A DNA stretch of 64,000 bases. Origin: Psococerastis gibbosa (taxonomy: Eukaryota; Arthropoda; Insecta; Psocodea; Psocidae). The stretch covers positions 23,058,855-23,122,854 of the forward strand of contig OZ020491.1 of NCBI GenBank assembly GCA_963971405.1, written 5' to 3'. Shown here piece after piece: positions 22,017 through 31,460 of this stretch (the first letter of the stretch is position 1; the number at the start of each line of letters is the position of its first letter). Position numbers and translations under genes: made by a program. The notes beneath the pieces are model-generated. The model saw only the letters and a list, made by a program, of their open reading frames with translations. It searched no databases and had not been told where the DNA came from.

Positions 22017-22930
22017 AAAGTACTATATAGTCTTCGTGTAGGTGAGGACTGGCGGAGGGCCTGACTTGCGAATGCGAACAACAACAAGACGCCGGCCTCT
22101 TTCTGGTTTGCCCGAGACTAGAAGAAGATGTGTCCCAGACAGATCATTCAGATGGCAATGACAAAGCCATCCAGACCGCAATGGACCCGGACACGTTAAG
22201 TAAGTCTTCTTTTACTGCCACCGCACCAGTGCCACAGGCTACAGATCGCCGTGAGCTTCAACTTTTGGTGCTATGTAATTCCAGACGCTCATCAATGGGA
22301 GCACTGTAGTCTTCTTGCAAAGTACTGTACAGTCTTCGTGAAGGTGGGGAATAGCGGAGGACCCGAATTGCGAATGCGAACAACAACAAGACGCCGGCCT
22401 CTTTCTGGTTTGCCCGAGACTAGAAGAAGATGTGTCCCAGACAGATCATTCAGATGCCAATGACAAAGCCATCCAGACCGCAATAGACCCGGACACGTTA
22501 AGTAAGTGTTCGTTTACTGCCACCGCACCGGTGCCACAGGCTACAGATCGCTGTGAGCTTCAACTTTTGGTGCTATGTAATTCCAGACACTCATCAATGG
22601 GAGCACTGTAGTCTTCTTGCAAAGTACTGTACAGTCTTCGTGAAGGTGCGGAATAGCGGAGGACCCGAATTGCGAATGCAAACAACAAGACAACGGCCAC
22701 TTTCTGGTTTGCCCGAGACAAGACGAAGCTGTGTCCCAGACAGATCTTGCCAATGACAAGACCATCCAGGCCGCAATGCTTTGGATCAACGTGTCCTAGG
22801 CCCGAACACGTTAAGTAAGTAAGTAATTCTTCTTTTACTGCCACCGCACCGGTGCCACAGGCCACAGCTCGCTGTGAGCTTCAAATTTTGGCGCTAAGTA
22901 ATTCCAATCACACATCAATGGGAGTAGGTA
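22017..22930 (+). repeat. 302-bp tandem triplication of a LINE 3' end
   Basis: Three units with GCGAATGC at about 22068, 22370 and 22672, so the period is 302 bp. Each unit codes in the plus strand for ECEQQQDAGLFLVCPRLEED-like residues, the terminal zinc-knuckle region of a Jockey/R1-like LINE, then ACACGTTAAGTAAGT, which looks like a TAAG tail, and a non-coding spacer (GCCACCGCACC, CAATGGGAGCACTGTAGTC). Unit 3 has small deletions that break the frame. Confidence 0.8.
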
Positions 22931-23254
22931 CCCCTGTTTCGCGTCTTTATACAAATATTGGCTCCTTTAACGTCCCATCTCATCTTGGGCCATTTAATGC
23001 CACGTTTCCTATGACAAGCCATTGAAAAAATGTACCAGGTGGTGCCAGAACTAACAAAATAATTTTGGCGCGTTCCTATACATAGAACTCTAAATCTAAT
23101 AATTTCTTCTAATTGCCTTCTAACTGCCTGATCCCACTAGAGATAATAAGAGTTTGGAGAGTTTCAGGGTGGCTTGTCATAGTTCTCATGCAATGGTATG
23201 AATTATTTTCACCATTGTGTATTTATTTATTTATTTTTATAATAATATTGTAAT

Positions 23255-23350
23255 ATTTTTGTAACAATATTGTGGTTTAGTTGTAAGAGTGGGCCGAAAG
23301 GCCAAAAATTCGCCCACATAGAAAATAAAGAAAATTTTCTTTCTTTCTTT
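23255..23350 (+). mobile_element. LINE 3' tail with hairpin
   Basis: GTAAGAGTGGGCCGAAAGGCC, which folds into a hairpin, is followed by AAATTCGCCCACATAG and a TTTCTTTCTTTCTTTC tail. The same tail lies on the minus strand at 63440-63545. It resembles the 3' end of the L2/CR1-like LINE at 49735. Confidence 0.65.
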
Positions 23351-23767
23351 CTAATTTTTGGTATTTCATCAAATTAGGCAGTTTCGAGCAGTTGGCAATT
23401 TTCTAATGTGAAAATTGCTACAGCCATTACCACTCAGATGTTAATGAACCATTTATATTCAGACATGGCGGCCAGGGGACTGTTAGTTTACAATGAATAA
23501 TCCAATACAATGGTTCCCAATAGGTGGACCCGTCCGCCAGACCTATTATTTAGAGAAAGAAAAACTGTAGAGGAACCGGTTTCGAATCCATGCCGCCACC
23601 TTGTCAGGTTGATATGCTGACCACTGCAACAAATCCGTCACCGTCCAAGTCGTAACATCTTCCCGTACTTAAAGAAATGCTCTAGCGAAGATAGACAAAA
23701 TGAAATGAAATTCGAACTCAAGTGTGCTCATCTTGCTCTCCGACTTACATTGCTTGACATTGGTTGC

Positions 23768-24427
23768 TGCAGCCTGATCATAGCGATTATAATACCGGGG
23801 TTAATTAAATACCATGTCACGTGATGGGATTAATTTAATTTTTTATGTTGGTAATCGACTAATCGTCGCTGTGCTCCGCGCGGAAAATTCAAATTAAAAC
23901 AATTGAATGATCTTCAGTTATATCTTTGGTGGGTTTCTTCATTTTTTCTGCCTTAAATTTATACAAATTTTTTATAATCCTTAATATATTATTTAAAAAT
24001 ATTAAAACTGGTCTATTTCTAGGGCGACGTGTGTTTATATTTGCTGATATTTGCTATTTATATTTGCTACGGCAGCGTCGCGTCAGTTTAGTTGTTTAGT
24101 ATTGCCAACATCACAATTTAAAAATTCTGAAATTTGCTTTTCATTAATTTTAAACAATTGAATTAATCCCATCACGTGACATAGTATTTAATTAACCTCA
24201 ACCGCATTGGAGTCCGCGATTCCTGCGCATGCGACCTATGTGGACACCCCCGGATGGACGCTGAACACCTCGCGTCATGCCCGGCGATCGACCACACGCC
24301 GACAAATGAAGACGAGTTCGAAAAGATCGCACGTCGCTACTGGTCAGCGCATCACCATGCCAAGGGTGGGCGTTGGATAGTAAGTAAGTAAGTATATAAT
24401 TAACCCCGGTATTATGATCAGGCTGCA
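23768..24427. mobile_element. Palindromic element, family C, split by a LINE
   Basis: Left arm: GCAGCCTGATCATAGCGATT, AATACCGGGGTTAATTAAAT, ACCATGTCACGTGATGGGAT. Right arm: ATCCCATCACGTGACATAGT, TTTAATTAACC, then after the LINE insertion CCGGTATTATGATCAGGCTG. Each arm contains CACGTG. The interior (TTGCTACGGCAGCGTCGCG, TCTAGGGCGACG) recurs inverted at 31200-31280. No protein is encoded. Confidence 0.75.
24198..24396 (+). mobile_element. 5'-truncated LINE with open zinc-knuckle frame
   Basis: 199 bp between copies of TAATTAACC at 24189-24197 and 24397-24405, a 9-bp target duplication. The frame is open for about 65 codons: NRIGVRDSCACDLCGHPRMD, then AEHLASCPAI, a charged stretch, KGGRWIVSK and stop. 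C-x2-C...H-x4-C is the LINE terminal zinc knuckle. The 3' end is TAAGTAAGTAAG. The intact duplication and frame mark a recent insertion. Confidence 0.87.
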
Positions 24428-24563
24428 GGTATCGTAGGTATCCTTATATATACCGTACTTTAATGTCTGTTAAGTTAAGTTGCCGAAATTGGATAGCACA
24501 TTCACGCTGAGTGCCATGTGATCTGGCCCCCCAGAATTGAGCATTGTTGCTAATCGCTTTCAA

Positions 24564-25253
24564 TGGCAAGGTGGTAGCGTGCTTCTACTCGTGTGAGTCT
24601 TTAAACGCCATGTGATCGGAGACGTGTCGTAACTCAACACAGGTGCTAAGTACTAACCTACAGAGGCGGCTGAAGAGGTATAGCGGAAACATTCATTAAA
24701 TTGTTTGTAAATGGTGACTTTTTGTTGTTCTGTTACTAAGCCAACCTAGCGGAGTTAGGGCTATAAAGCCCTCTCTTACACTCGACTAGGATGACCCGGG
24801 ACCGCCTGCTTTACATGCCCTCCGAAGCATGGCCAGAAAATGTAGCCAGTGTGGGACTCGAACCAACAACCTTTCGGGTGAAAGTCGGAGTCTGTACCAC
24901 TATTCTACAGGTCCCGTAGTATGCGATTAACCTTTTATATGAAAAAGAGTAGTAATCCAGTAGTCCAACCTGCTACCGTAGCGAGATTCGCAGAAGCAAT
25001 AGAACTCGACTAGTACAACTGGGGGACCTATGGGCCCAAATTGTAGCCTAGGTCCCGACTCCGAGATCATACATATATATATATATATTTAAGGGTTAAA
25101 TCCCGTACAAACAATTTAATGAATGTATCCGATTAACCTCTTCAATCGCCTCACTAAGTCACCTAATGGGTACTTGTGTCGAGTTGCGACACGTCTCCGA
25201 CCGCAAGGTGTCTAGATACTCGCCACAAGCACAAGCACGCTACCACCTTGCCA
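24564..25253. mobile_element. Long inverted-repeat element T, split by a SINE
   Basis: Arms of about 170 bp. The left starts TGGCAAGGTGGTAGCGTGC and contains GGAGACGTGTCGTAACTC, GAAGAGGTATAGCGG and ATTCATTAAATTGTTTGTA. The right is the reverse complement, ending GCACGCTACCACCTTGCCA. Partial left arms are at 36033 and 54479. The SINE at 24719-24916 sits after the left arm. The centre includes the block 24980-25070 that recurs at 9420-9545. Confidence 0.7.
24719..24916 (-). mobile_element. tRNA-derived SINE, family 1, copy 3
   Basis: Minus-strand SINE with GCCAACCTAGCGGAGTTAGG, CTCTTACACTCGACTAGG, CCTCCGAAGCATGG and the B-box complement GGACTCGAACC (24858). Flanking host sequence (TTGTTTGTA before, TATGCGATTAACC after) matches the uninterrupted copy of element T at 54617-54640, so the insertion point is well defined. 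Confidence 0.87.
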
Positions 25254-25259
25254 CATCCT

Positions 25260-25880
25260 TCCTTAATGTCTATTCATCAACTTTATCCCCTCAAGATCTA
25301 TCTTTATCCGTAAAATATTTTAAGTAGGTGCCGTACCTTGCTTATTTTTATTCCTTTTTAATGGAGTTCGACTGAAATCCTTCTTCAGAAATATGGGTAG
25401 AAATAAAAGGGGGATTTAATATGAAACATGGAGCGATTTCAATTCATGGGGAAACACTTCCTTGTAATTCCGATCCCAGCTTACCCCTTTCCGCCATACC
25501 CCTCTACCTCCCCCCCCCCAATCTCTTCTTCAATCCCCCGTATATCTCCTATATCTGTGACATCGCTCCAAAGTGAAAGACACTTTGACATACACCCGTA
25601 GTATGGCAAATTAATATCCGAATTCAAAATCTGCTCGTTCGAAATAATATATCCGAGGCAACCTCTTTTTAGATTTAACTCGGTTTTGAGAAGTTTCTAA
25701 AATCTTGATTGACTGACAGTGTCACTCTACTCTGGCAAGTGTAACACGAAGAAGAATTTTCTAGAGGGTTTGCTAAGTCATGATGCTGTTCAAAGTCAAA
25801 GGACGAAATTTGAGTTTCTTTTTCAAAATGAGATTTTCACGTCGATGGATTTCTCATACCGAGGGCAACACTCGAAGAAA
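25260..25880. other. Unassigned sequence with poly-C tract
   Basis: No gene seen. A poly-C tract lies at about 25510-25519. Confidence 0.4.
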
Positions 25881-25884
25881 TAAC

Positions 25885-25985
25885 AGAACAACCGGTCGAC
25901 AAAAAGGGGAAAACGATGGCTGAGCTCAAGGCGTTTGACAACCAACTGGGTGGAGTTTAAGAAGTGGACCCGTGGCGACAAGAAT
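25885..25985 (+). pseudogene. Short LINE C-terminal remnant
   Basis: GGGGAAAACGATGGCTGAGC, CTCAAGGCGTT and GAGTTTAAGAAGTGG match, by sequence and order, the minus-strand LINE end at 43430-43640 (translated there as GKTMGELKALTSDRGEFRKW). Too short and degraded to be functional. Confidence 0.55.
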
Positions 25986-26132
25986 TTCCGTCTATTTATG
26001 AATTATTTTCAAACGTATAGCTTTTTATTATTTATTACTCTACAAAGTTTGATTGGTGATGATTCACTTGTATCGTGCAGTCACAAGTATATACATTGTA
26101 GTATTATATGGTATATATAACACAGACATCAA

Positions 26133-26487
26133 ATTAACTTTGGTTGAAGAGGTAACTTCCTCGTTATAACCAAAATTAGAGGATATGGAAAAAACTGGGC
26201 TTGGCGGGATTCGAACCTACGATCTACGCCTAACCGGGACGTCGTCTTAACCGCTGTATTGAATAAAGCATTGCCTTTATGCAATTAAGTATGCTCACAG
26301 ATCAGATAGTTGAGTAGTTGTGCTAACCTGTCTAGCAACACGAATCATGTCAATTAGAGCTTAAGTAGAGGATTTGGAGAATATTGGTCAAGTCGGGGCT
26401 TGTGGTTAAGACGACGCCCCGGTTAGACGTAGATCGTGGGTTCGAATCCCGCCAAGTCCAGTTTTTTCCATATCCTCTAATTTCGGT
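26133..26487. mobile_element. Palindromic element with tRNA-like arms, copy 2
   Basis: The left arm has AAAATTAGAGGATATGG, CTTGGCGGGATTCGAACC and TACGATCTACGCCTAACCGG; the right arm has the complements CCGGTTAGACGTAGATCGTG, GGTTCGAATCCCGCCAAG and CCATATCCTCTAATTT. On the plus strand the right arm looks like a tRNA: TGTGGTTAAGACG as A-box/D-arm and GGTTCGAATCC as B-box. The T-stem pairs (GTGGG/CCCGC). The acceptor and anticodon arms are not convincing, so I call it a tRNA-like foldback element. Confidence 0.7.
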
Positions 26488-26569
26488 CACAAGTACCCAC
26501 CGACGTTTTACTTTAACTTGAACTATAACTTGTACGAGTGAACCCGACCATATATTAATATATACCAGC

Positions 26570-26695
26570 CAATAGCTTTACCAAGTTGAATCCGCGAGAG
26601 CAAAGCGTGTTTCAAACAGCGGCAAACTTGGTACTGTACTGTGTACAGCGTTGGCATGGGAACATGGTGGGACATGATAACGCGCTGAGACTGCT
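26570..26695 (+). repeat. Interspersed repeat, family F, truncated copy 4
   Basis: Begins with the family start and stops at GATAACGCGCTGAGACTG, where it passes directly into a family-R fragment. Confidence 0.6.
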
Positions 26696-26699
26696 ATCA

Positions 26700-26850
26700 G
26701 ATATGATTTTTGTGAAGCTACATCGCACATTTCATGGAAATCCACGGAGTAGTTTGCCAACAAATCGACGTTAGACTGTCAGACCAGCCGACGGGCAGAC
26801 ATTTCGGTAGTACCACTTTTTGAGGTTTCTGGTACCTCAAAACGTGTAGA
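26700..26850 (+). repeat. Interspersed repeat family R, 3' fragment
   Basis: ATGATTTTTGTGAAGCTACAT, GAGTAGTTTGCC, a degraded CAGA stretch and TGGTACCTCAAAACGTG match the 3' half of the full R copies. The terminal ATTGGAAAGC block is lost. Confidence 0.6.
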
Positions 26851-27099
26851 TCTTGCAAATTTTGAATCTCCAGTAGAAACGGAAATCCAAAAAGCGACAT
26901 GAAAAGAAATAAAATAAATATCGGATGGTCTATTGTATGAAAGAATGTCCTGTTGATTCAAGAAGAAAATTTTTATCCTTTCTCCTGGAACTGGGTCTGG
27001 AGCAGGCTTTATTGTGTTTGACCATTCGTAAAAAAGGCGGTTACTTCCAATAAAAGCGTAGCGATGGAGCAGTTGTTAGAATGCTGTAGCACATGCTAA

Positions 27100-27477
27100 G
27101 GCGCCCATTCCACCGACCGGCTAGGGCTATTTACAAAAACGGTGACGTGGTAGCAGACATTCAAGACTTAGGTGGCGATTCCACCGACCTCGCATTGCAG
27201 AATGCAAATGACATTGACGGAAATTAGAATTTTTCTTTATATAGAAATCTTTTAAAATGTTTGTACTTAGCATATCCCATGACGCCATTTTTTAATTTTA
27301 GTTTGTTTGTGATTTTACTGCATGATCATTGATCAATTTTAACTATGGCATAGAGGAAAATAAACTTTTCCGTCAATTCTGCAATGCGAGATCGGTGGAA
27401 ACCCCACCTAAGTCTTGAATGTATGCTACCACGTCACTGTTTTTGTAAATAGCCCTTGCCGGTCGGCGGAATGGGCA
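27100..27477. mobile_element. Composite GGCG-type palindromic MITE, copy M3
   Basis: 378 bp with the same double-arm layout as the 18280 copy: outer GGCGCCCATTCCACCGACCG, inner GGTGGCGATTCCACCGACC, loop with ATTGATCAATTTTAACTATGG. The loop is in the opposite orientation to copy M2. The right terminus is eroded after GGAATGGGC. Confidence 0.78.
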
Positions 27478-27505
27478 TTTCCCGATGGGCGACGCCAGGG
27501 AGGGG

Positions 27506-27705
27506 AATGACTTTTGTTCTATTACTAAGCCAACCTAGCGGAGTTAGGGCTATAAAGTCCTCTCTTACACTCAACCAGGAAAGCCCGAGACCGCATGCTT
27601 AACACGCTCTCCGAAGCATTGCCAGAAAATGTTGCAAGTGTCGGACTAGCACCAACTACCTTTCGGGTGAAAATCGGAGTCAGTACCACTACTCTACTGT
27701 ACTAA
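27506..27705 (-). mobile_element. tRNA-derived SINE, family 1, copy 4
   Basis: Same order on the minus strand: GCCAACCTAGCGGAGTTAGG, CTCTCTTACACTCAACC, TCTCCGAAGCATTGCC, CTTTCGGGTGAAAATCGGAG. The B-box is damaged (GGACTAGCACC), so this copy is older. Confidence 0.8.
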
Positions 27706-27899
27706 CAAGATCTATTGATTGTCAGAAAAAGTAAATAAGTAAGTTAGATTACCAAACCATTCGACTGTAGAAACGACGAGAATTTTATCGGAACCGTATT
27801 ACTCAAAATACAAAGATTTGACTGCTGAAAAGTAAGAGCTGAAGAGACAGACCTTAATTGGGATCGGTTAAAGCAACTGTGCGAAAAAGCTGGAGAAAA

Positions 27900-27960
27900 T
27901 GGTTGGCAGATAAGCTTAGGGGCCTCTTGGGGTGCAGAGGGGGGGGGGGGGGGGGCTTGA
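27900..27960. repeat. Poly-G tract
   Basis: A run of G of about 17 bases at 27940-27956. It generates the proline-rich minus-strand frame at 27744-28091, which I do not regard as a gene. Confidence 0.6.
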
Positions 27961-28364
27961 AGTATTTTGGAGGATGGCCAACGACACCGGTCCCCTAATC
28001 TCAGTGATTCCATCAGCCTCCATTGTTTAATTCCAACAAATTTACTGGACCCATGGCTACCCACAAGATTGCTCTTTCCAAGTTCGAACAAGAGGTAACG
28101 TCAAGTCTTCAGAAATCAACTACAATGGAGAGAGTCTAAAAATATTGTAAGATAGTATATTCAATATTAACATAAATAATTAGATTACTCGTGACTTTGT
28201 GGTATTTCATTTTAATAAACAAAAAAAAAAAGTGGGTTTCTTAGACAAATATTTGGGTTTTACTAATTCGGGTTGTTATAACATGTTTTTCTAAAACTCT
28301 AAGTTTTTGTTATTTTTTGTTTATTCAATATTAACCTTACCCATGCATCGCAATGTTTTCTTAA

Positions 28365-28525
28365 GGTGGGTATTCCACATACGTCAATCGTCAATGAGCA
28401 ATTGAAAAATACGTTTTAGCAGACATTAAAGACATACTAAAAATTCTGCTACCACGTCAATTTACGTCATTGTTACGTCATTTTTCAATTTTTCATTGAC
28501 GATTGACGTATGTGGAATACCCGCC
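28365..28525. mobile_element. Simple GGCG-type palindromic MITE, copy M7
   Basis: 161 bp. GGTGGGTATTCCACATACG and the complement CGTATGTGGAATACCCGCC. The centre reads AGCAGACATTAAAGACATAC then TTCTGCTACCACGTCA. This is the non-composite form; arms pair along almost the whole length. Confidence 0.8.
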
Positions 28526-28559
28526 TATGGAGAATTCGGATTTCACCGGCACCGCAGGT

Positions 28560-28945
28560 AGTGTTATAGTCATAGGTTTTTACGGCTCGATGGGCTGACC
28601 ATGGCCCATACGACCAAAATTGGTAATGTAGGTCCTACCGTCTGCCACACGGCAAAGAGTCCAAGGAAACCGCGCAACACGTGGTAGGCCACGGTCTAGC
28701 CCAGTGACGGGCGCGGTTGGACTGTTTTGAGGCTGCCTATATCGACCAGGTCGATCTGATTGACTTGCTTTTGAGTTTTGACGGATTGACTGTCATTCCT
28801 GACCAGGTTAACCTGCTGTTTTTCAACAGTTGACTTATTGGCAATAGCCGTAGTATGAAAGATGTACACTGGTGCGGTCCCAATACCTATGCTGTTCAAA
28901 TGGTTCCAAGATCAGCTCAACTCTCAATAATAATAATAATAATAA
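28560..28945 (-). repeat. Unclassified sequence ending in (TAA)n
   Basis: A GC-richer segment followed by AATAATAATAATAATAAT at 28927-28946. The composition and simple-repeat end suggest a LINE 3' region. The 67-codon frame at 28696-28899 has no motif I recognise. Confidence 0.35.
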
Positions 28946-29234
28946 TAGAGTATATTGTACAACAAATTTTATATCGCTACTTCGAAAGAAAAAAGACATA
29001 AATCAAAAATTGTCGATTTCGGCTTAATAACGCTAAAATATATATGCTAAAAAATCTGGAATTTGCTAGAAAAACGTCGTTAATGTAGTGTGTATGTATG
29101 TTCAGCGCGAGGGCAGTTGTATCGTATTTGGCGGAACTGTCAGGTCATTCATTATAAAAAAAATTCAATTTCTGTAAAATATTTAATTGATAGATTTAGA
29201 GTTGTGTCCTTTTTCTTCCGAAGTAGCGATATGT

Positions 29235-29590
29235 TCTTCTTCTTCTTCTGGCTTTACAGCCCTTGATGGACTTTGGCCTGCTCGACAACATTCCTCCATT
29301 CATCTCGGTTTTGAAAAGTGCTCCACCACCTACGAACTCCCAACTCGCGAAGGTCAGTTTCCAACTCATCCTTTCAGCGTTTTCCGGCCAGCGTTTTCCG
29401 GCCAGTCGTCTTCCTGTCATGCTTGCTTTGTTCATCTTTTTCGGCGTGCGGTTGTTTGACATTCTTACGACGTGTCCCAGCCATCTTAGGCGTTGCGCTT
29501 TTAAGAACCGAACTATTTCTTCTCCGTGGTGTATTGCGTCTATTTCGGCGTTGTTTCTTATAGGCCAGGGGTCCATAGATCTTCCTTATT
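29235..29590 (-). pseudogene. RTE-like LINE 3' end (AAG-tail family), best copy
   Basis: The minus-strand frame reads NAEIDAIHHGEEIVRFLKAQ, RLRWLGHVVRMSNNRTPKK, ASMTGRRLAGKRWPENAE, a W-K-L block, FKTEMNGGMLSSRPKSIKG and a basic end, then an AAGAAGAAG tail at 29237-29249. This is the C-terminus of an RTE-like ORF2, open for about 115 codons with the polymerase core absent. A short tandem duplication (CGTTTTCCGGCCAG, 29379-29406) is visible inside. Confidence 0.82.
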
Positions 29591-29599
29591 ATCTTTCCA

Positions 29600-30295
29600 C
29601 TACTCTAAGTTTGTTTGCGTCATTGACAGTTAGACCCTTTTTTCACACTATGCATATTAAAAATTACAGCTTTCAACCTTACACAGGTCAAAGTTCAAAA
29701 ATAAAATGAGAAATGACTGCGATAATGGAGGGATGGGAGGCACATTAAAAATGCCAAGTTACCCCCAGTGAGCCCTAAAAACGCCCTGCTTTGCATAATA
29801 GGCCGGGTCAATTTCATTTACCATCCTATGATCGATTGTTATTATCAAAAGGTCATTGGGGAGAGTATGAAATGCGATATTGACTCATTTCATGGCAATG
29901 GAAATATAGTAGGGGAAGCCGGGGCTAACACGGCCAAGTATCCCATTTCACTGAATTGCTGCATGTCACCCAATGCTGAATTGATATGACGGCTCCCCGC
30001 TTTCCCTTACTGAGACTGTCCGAACACTTTTCCCATTTCCCAACAATGCCCATAACACTTTGAAAACTGTGTTTTTTAGTTCTTCAATTTGCCGAGTTTT
30101 ATATGGCATGCTTTTCCATTGTGTGAAATGTGTTAATTGTTATTGCTCCGCGCGTGTTTGTTTGTAATTAGTTTTTTTATGCGTTTTGTAACTTTTGATT
30201 GGATTTTATTGAGACGCTCTCATGAGTGTACCTGGCTACGTACTTTATGTACCTATTAATAACATAAGAAAAGAAAGAAAGAAATATATCAACAC
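29600..30295. other. No gene seen
   Basis: Unassigned sequence. AAGAAAGAAAGAAAG near 30267 may be a LINE tail. Confidence 0.35.
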
Positions 30296-30690
30296 CATCA
30301 GCAGCCAGATCATGGCGATTTTGGGATTTTTGTAATACCGCTACCGGGGTTTATTTATTAATACCCCAGTAGTAAGATGTCACGTGATGGTGTTCAAATA
30401 TGCCCGGGAAATTCAAATTAATAAATTATTGGAACACAAGAGAATTGTTGCATTGTTTAATAATTGAAGGAATCAAGGAAATGCTAATAAAAATTAAAAT
30501 TTACAGGTAAAATTAGAAATGTAATAATAATTTTAATTAATGTGTCTACATCTAAGGCAAAAAAATTTAAAACTCTCCAAAAATGTTAATTGGTCAATTT
30601 AGATTTCCCGCGTATTTTACACTCGTTTGTTTAAAACAATGGAATAATCCCCGGTATTATAATAATCCCAAATCGCCATGATCGGGCTGC
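30296..30690. mobile_element. Palindromic element, family C, diverged copy
   Basis: Left arm GCAGCCAGATCATGGCGATT, TACCGGGGTTTATTTATT, GATGTCACGTGATGG; right arm AATCCCCGGTATTATAATAA and AATCGCCATGATCGGGCTGC. Interior AT-rich and unlike the 23768 copy. Confidence 0.65.
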
Positions 30691-30804
30691 TGTGGGCCAA
30701 TTCCGGCGATTATTTTTAATCTTAACCTGGGAATAAAAATGTAAACATCAAGGTAATTTTACAATGGAAAGTGCTATTCAAATGGTTTTGTTTACATTTT
30801 TAGC

Positions 30805-31460
30805 CCCTGTAGCCTTATCATGTCGATTTTAATACCGTGGTTAATATAATACCATGTCACGTGTTAGAATTAATTCAATTGTTTAAAATAAATTAACAGC
30901 AAATTTCAAAAAAAAACATTTAAATAAAAAAAAGTAAATTCGTGTCGGGGTGGTACTACCCGTGGTACAGGAGTTTTCAGGTTGCATCAACAGCCTCCTG
31001 TTTAACGTATCGACAGTCAGGGAAGACTGCCGGGACCGCCGGCTTTACATGCCCTCCGAAGCATGGTAGTCAGAAGATAAATAATTGTACCACTAGAAAA
31101 TTTTGGCATTCGGGTGGGACTCGAACCAGTCACCTTCTGGATGATAGTCCGAGTCGTTACCTCTACGCCATTCTGACTACTAACATTTAAATAAAATTGT
31201 GATGTTGGCAATACTGAAGAACTGAACTGACGCGACGCTGCCATAGCAAATATAAACACATATCGCCCTAGAAATAAACACGTTTTAATTTTGAATTAAT
31301 ATGTTAAGAATTATAAATAGTTTGTCTAAATCTAAGGCAGAAAAAAGGAAGAAACTCACCAAAAATATAGACGACGATAATTCAATTGTTTAAATAGATG
31401 CAATTTGAATTTTCCGCGCTTAGCACTCTTTCGGACTGCAGGAGTAAGTTAATACTAATC
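30805..31460. mobile_element. Palindromic element, family C, split by a SINE
   Basis: Left end TGTAGCCTTATCATGTCG, AATACCGTGGTTAATATAAT and CATGTCACGTG. The interior after the SINE (GACGCGACGCTGCCATAGC, TATCGCCCTAGAAAT) is the reverse complement of the interior of 23768-24427. The right arm is degraded. Confidence 0.65.
30930..31181 (-). mobile_element. tRNA-derived SINE, family 2
   Basis: 252 bp, flanked by AACATTTAAATAAAA at 30915-30929 and 31182-31196, a 15-bp target duplication. Read on the minus strand it starts with a tRNA-like head (GGCGTAGAGGTAACGACTCG, then CTGGTTCGAGTCCCACC), followed by the central domain CATGCTTCGGAGGGCATG and AAAGCCGGCGGTCCCGG, then a tail unlike family 1 (CAGTCTTCCCTGACTGTCG). 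The long duplication indicates a young insertion through target-primed reverse transcription. Its LINE partner is not evident here. Confidence 0.87.

Noticed and set aside
26395-26462. Possible functional tRNA gene in the palindromic element
   Set aside because: The T-arm is good, but acceptor and anticodon stems do not form convincingly and the sequence is part of an inverted repeat with another copy.
27744-28091. 115-codon minus-strand frame
   Set aside because: Its proline run is the inverted poly-G tract at 27940; no domain and no neighbouring exon signals.
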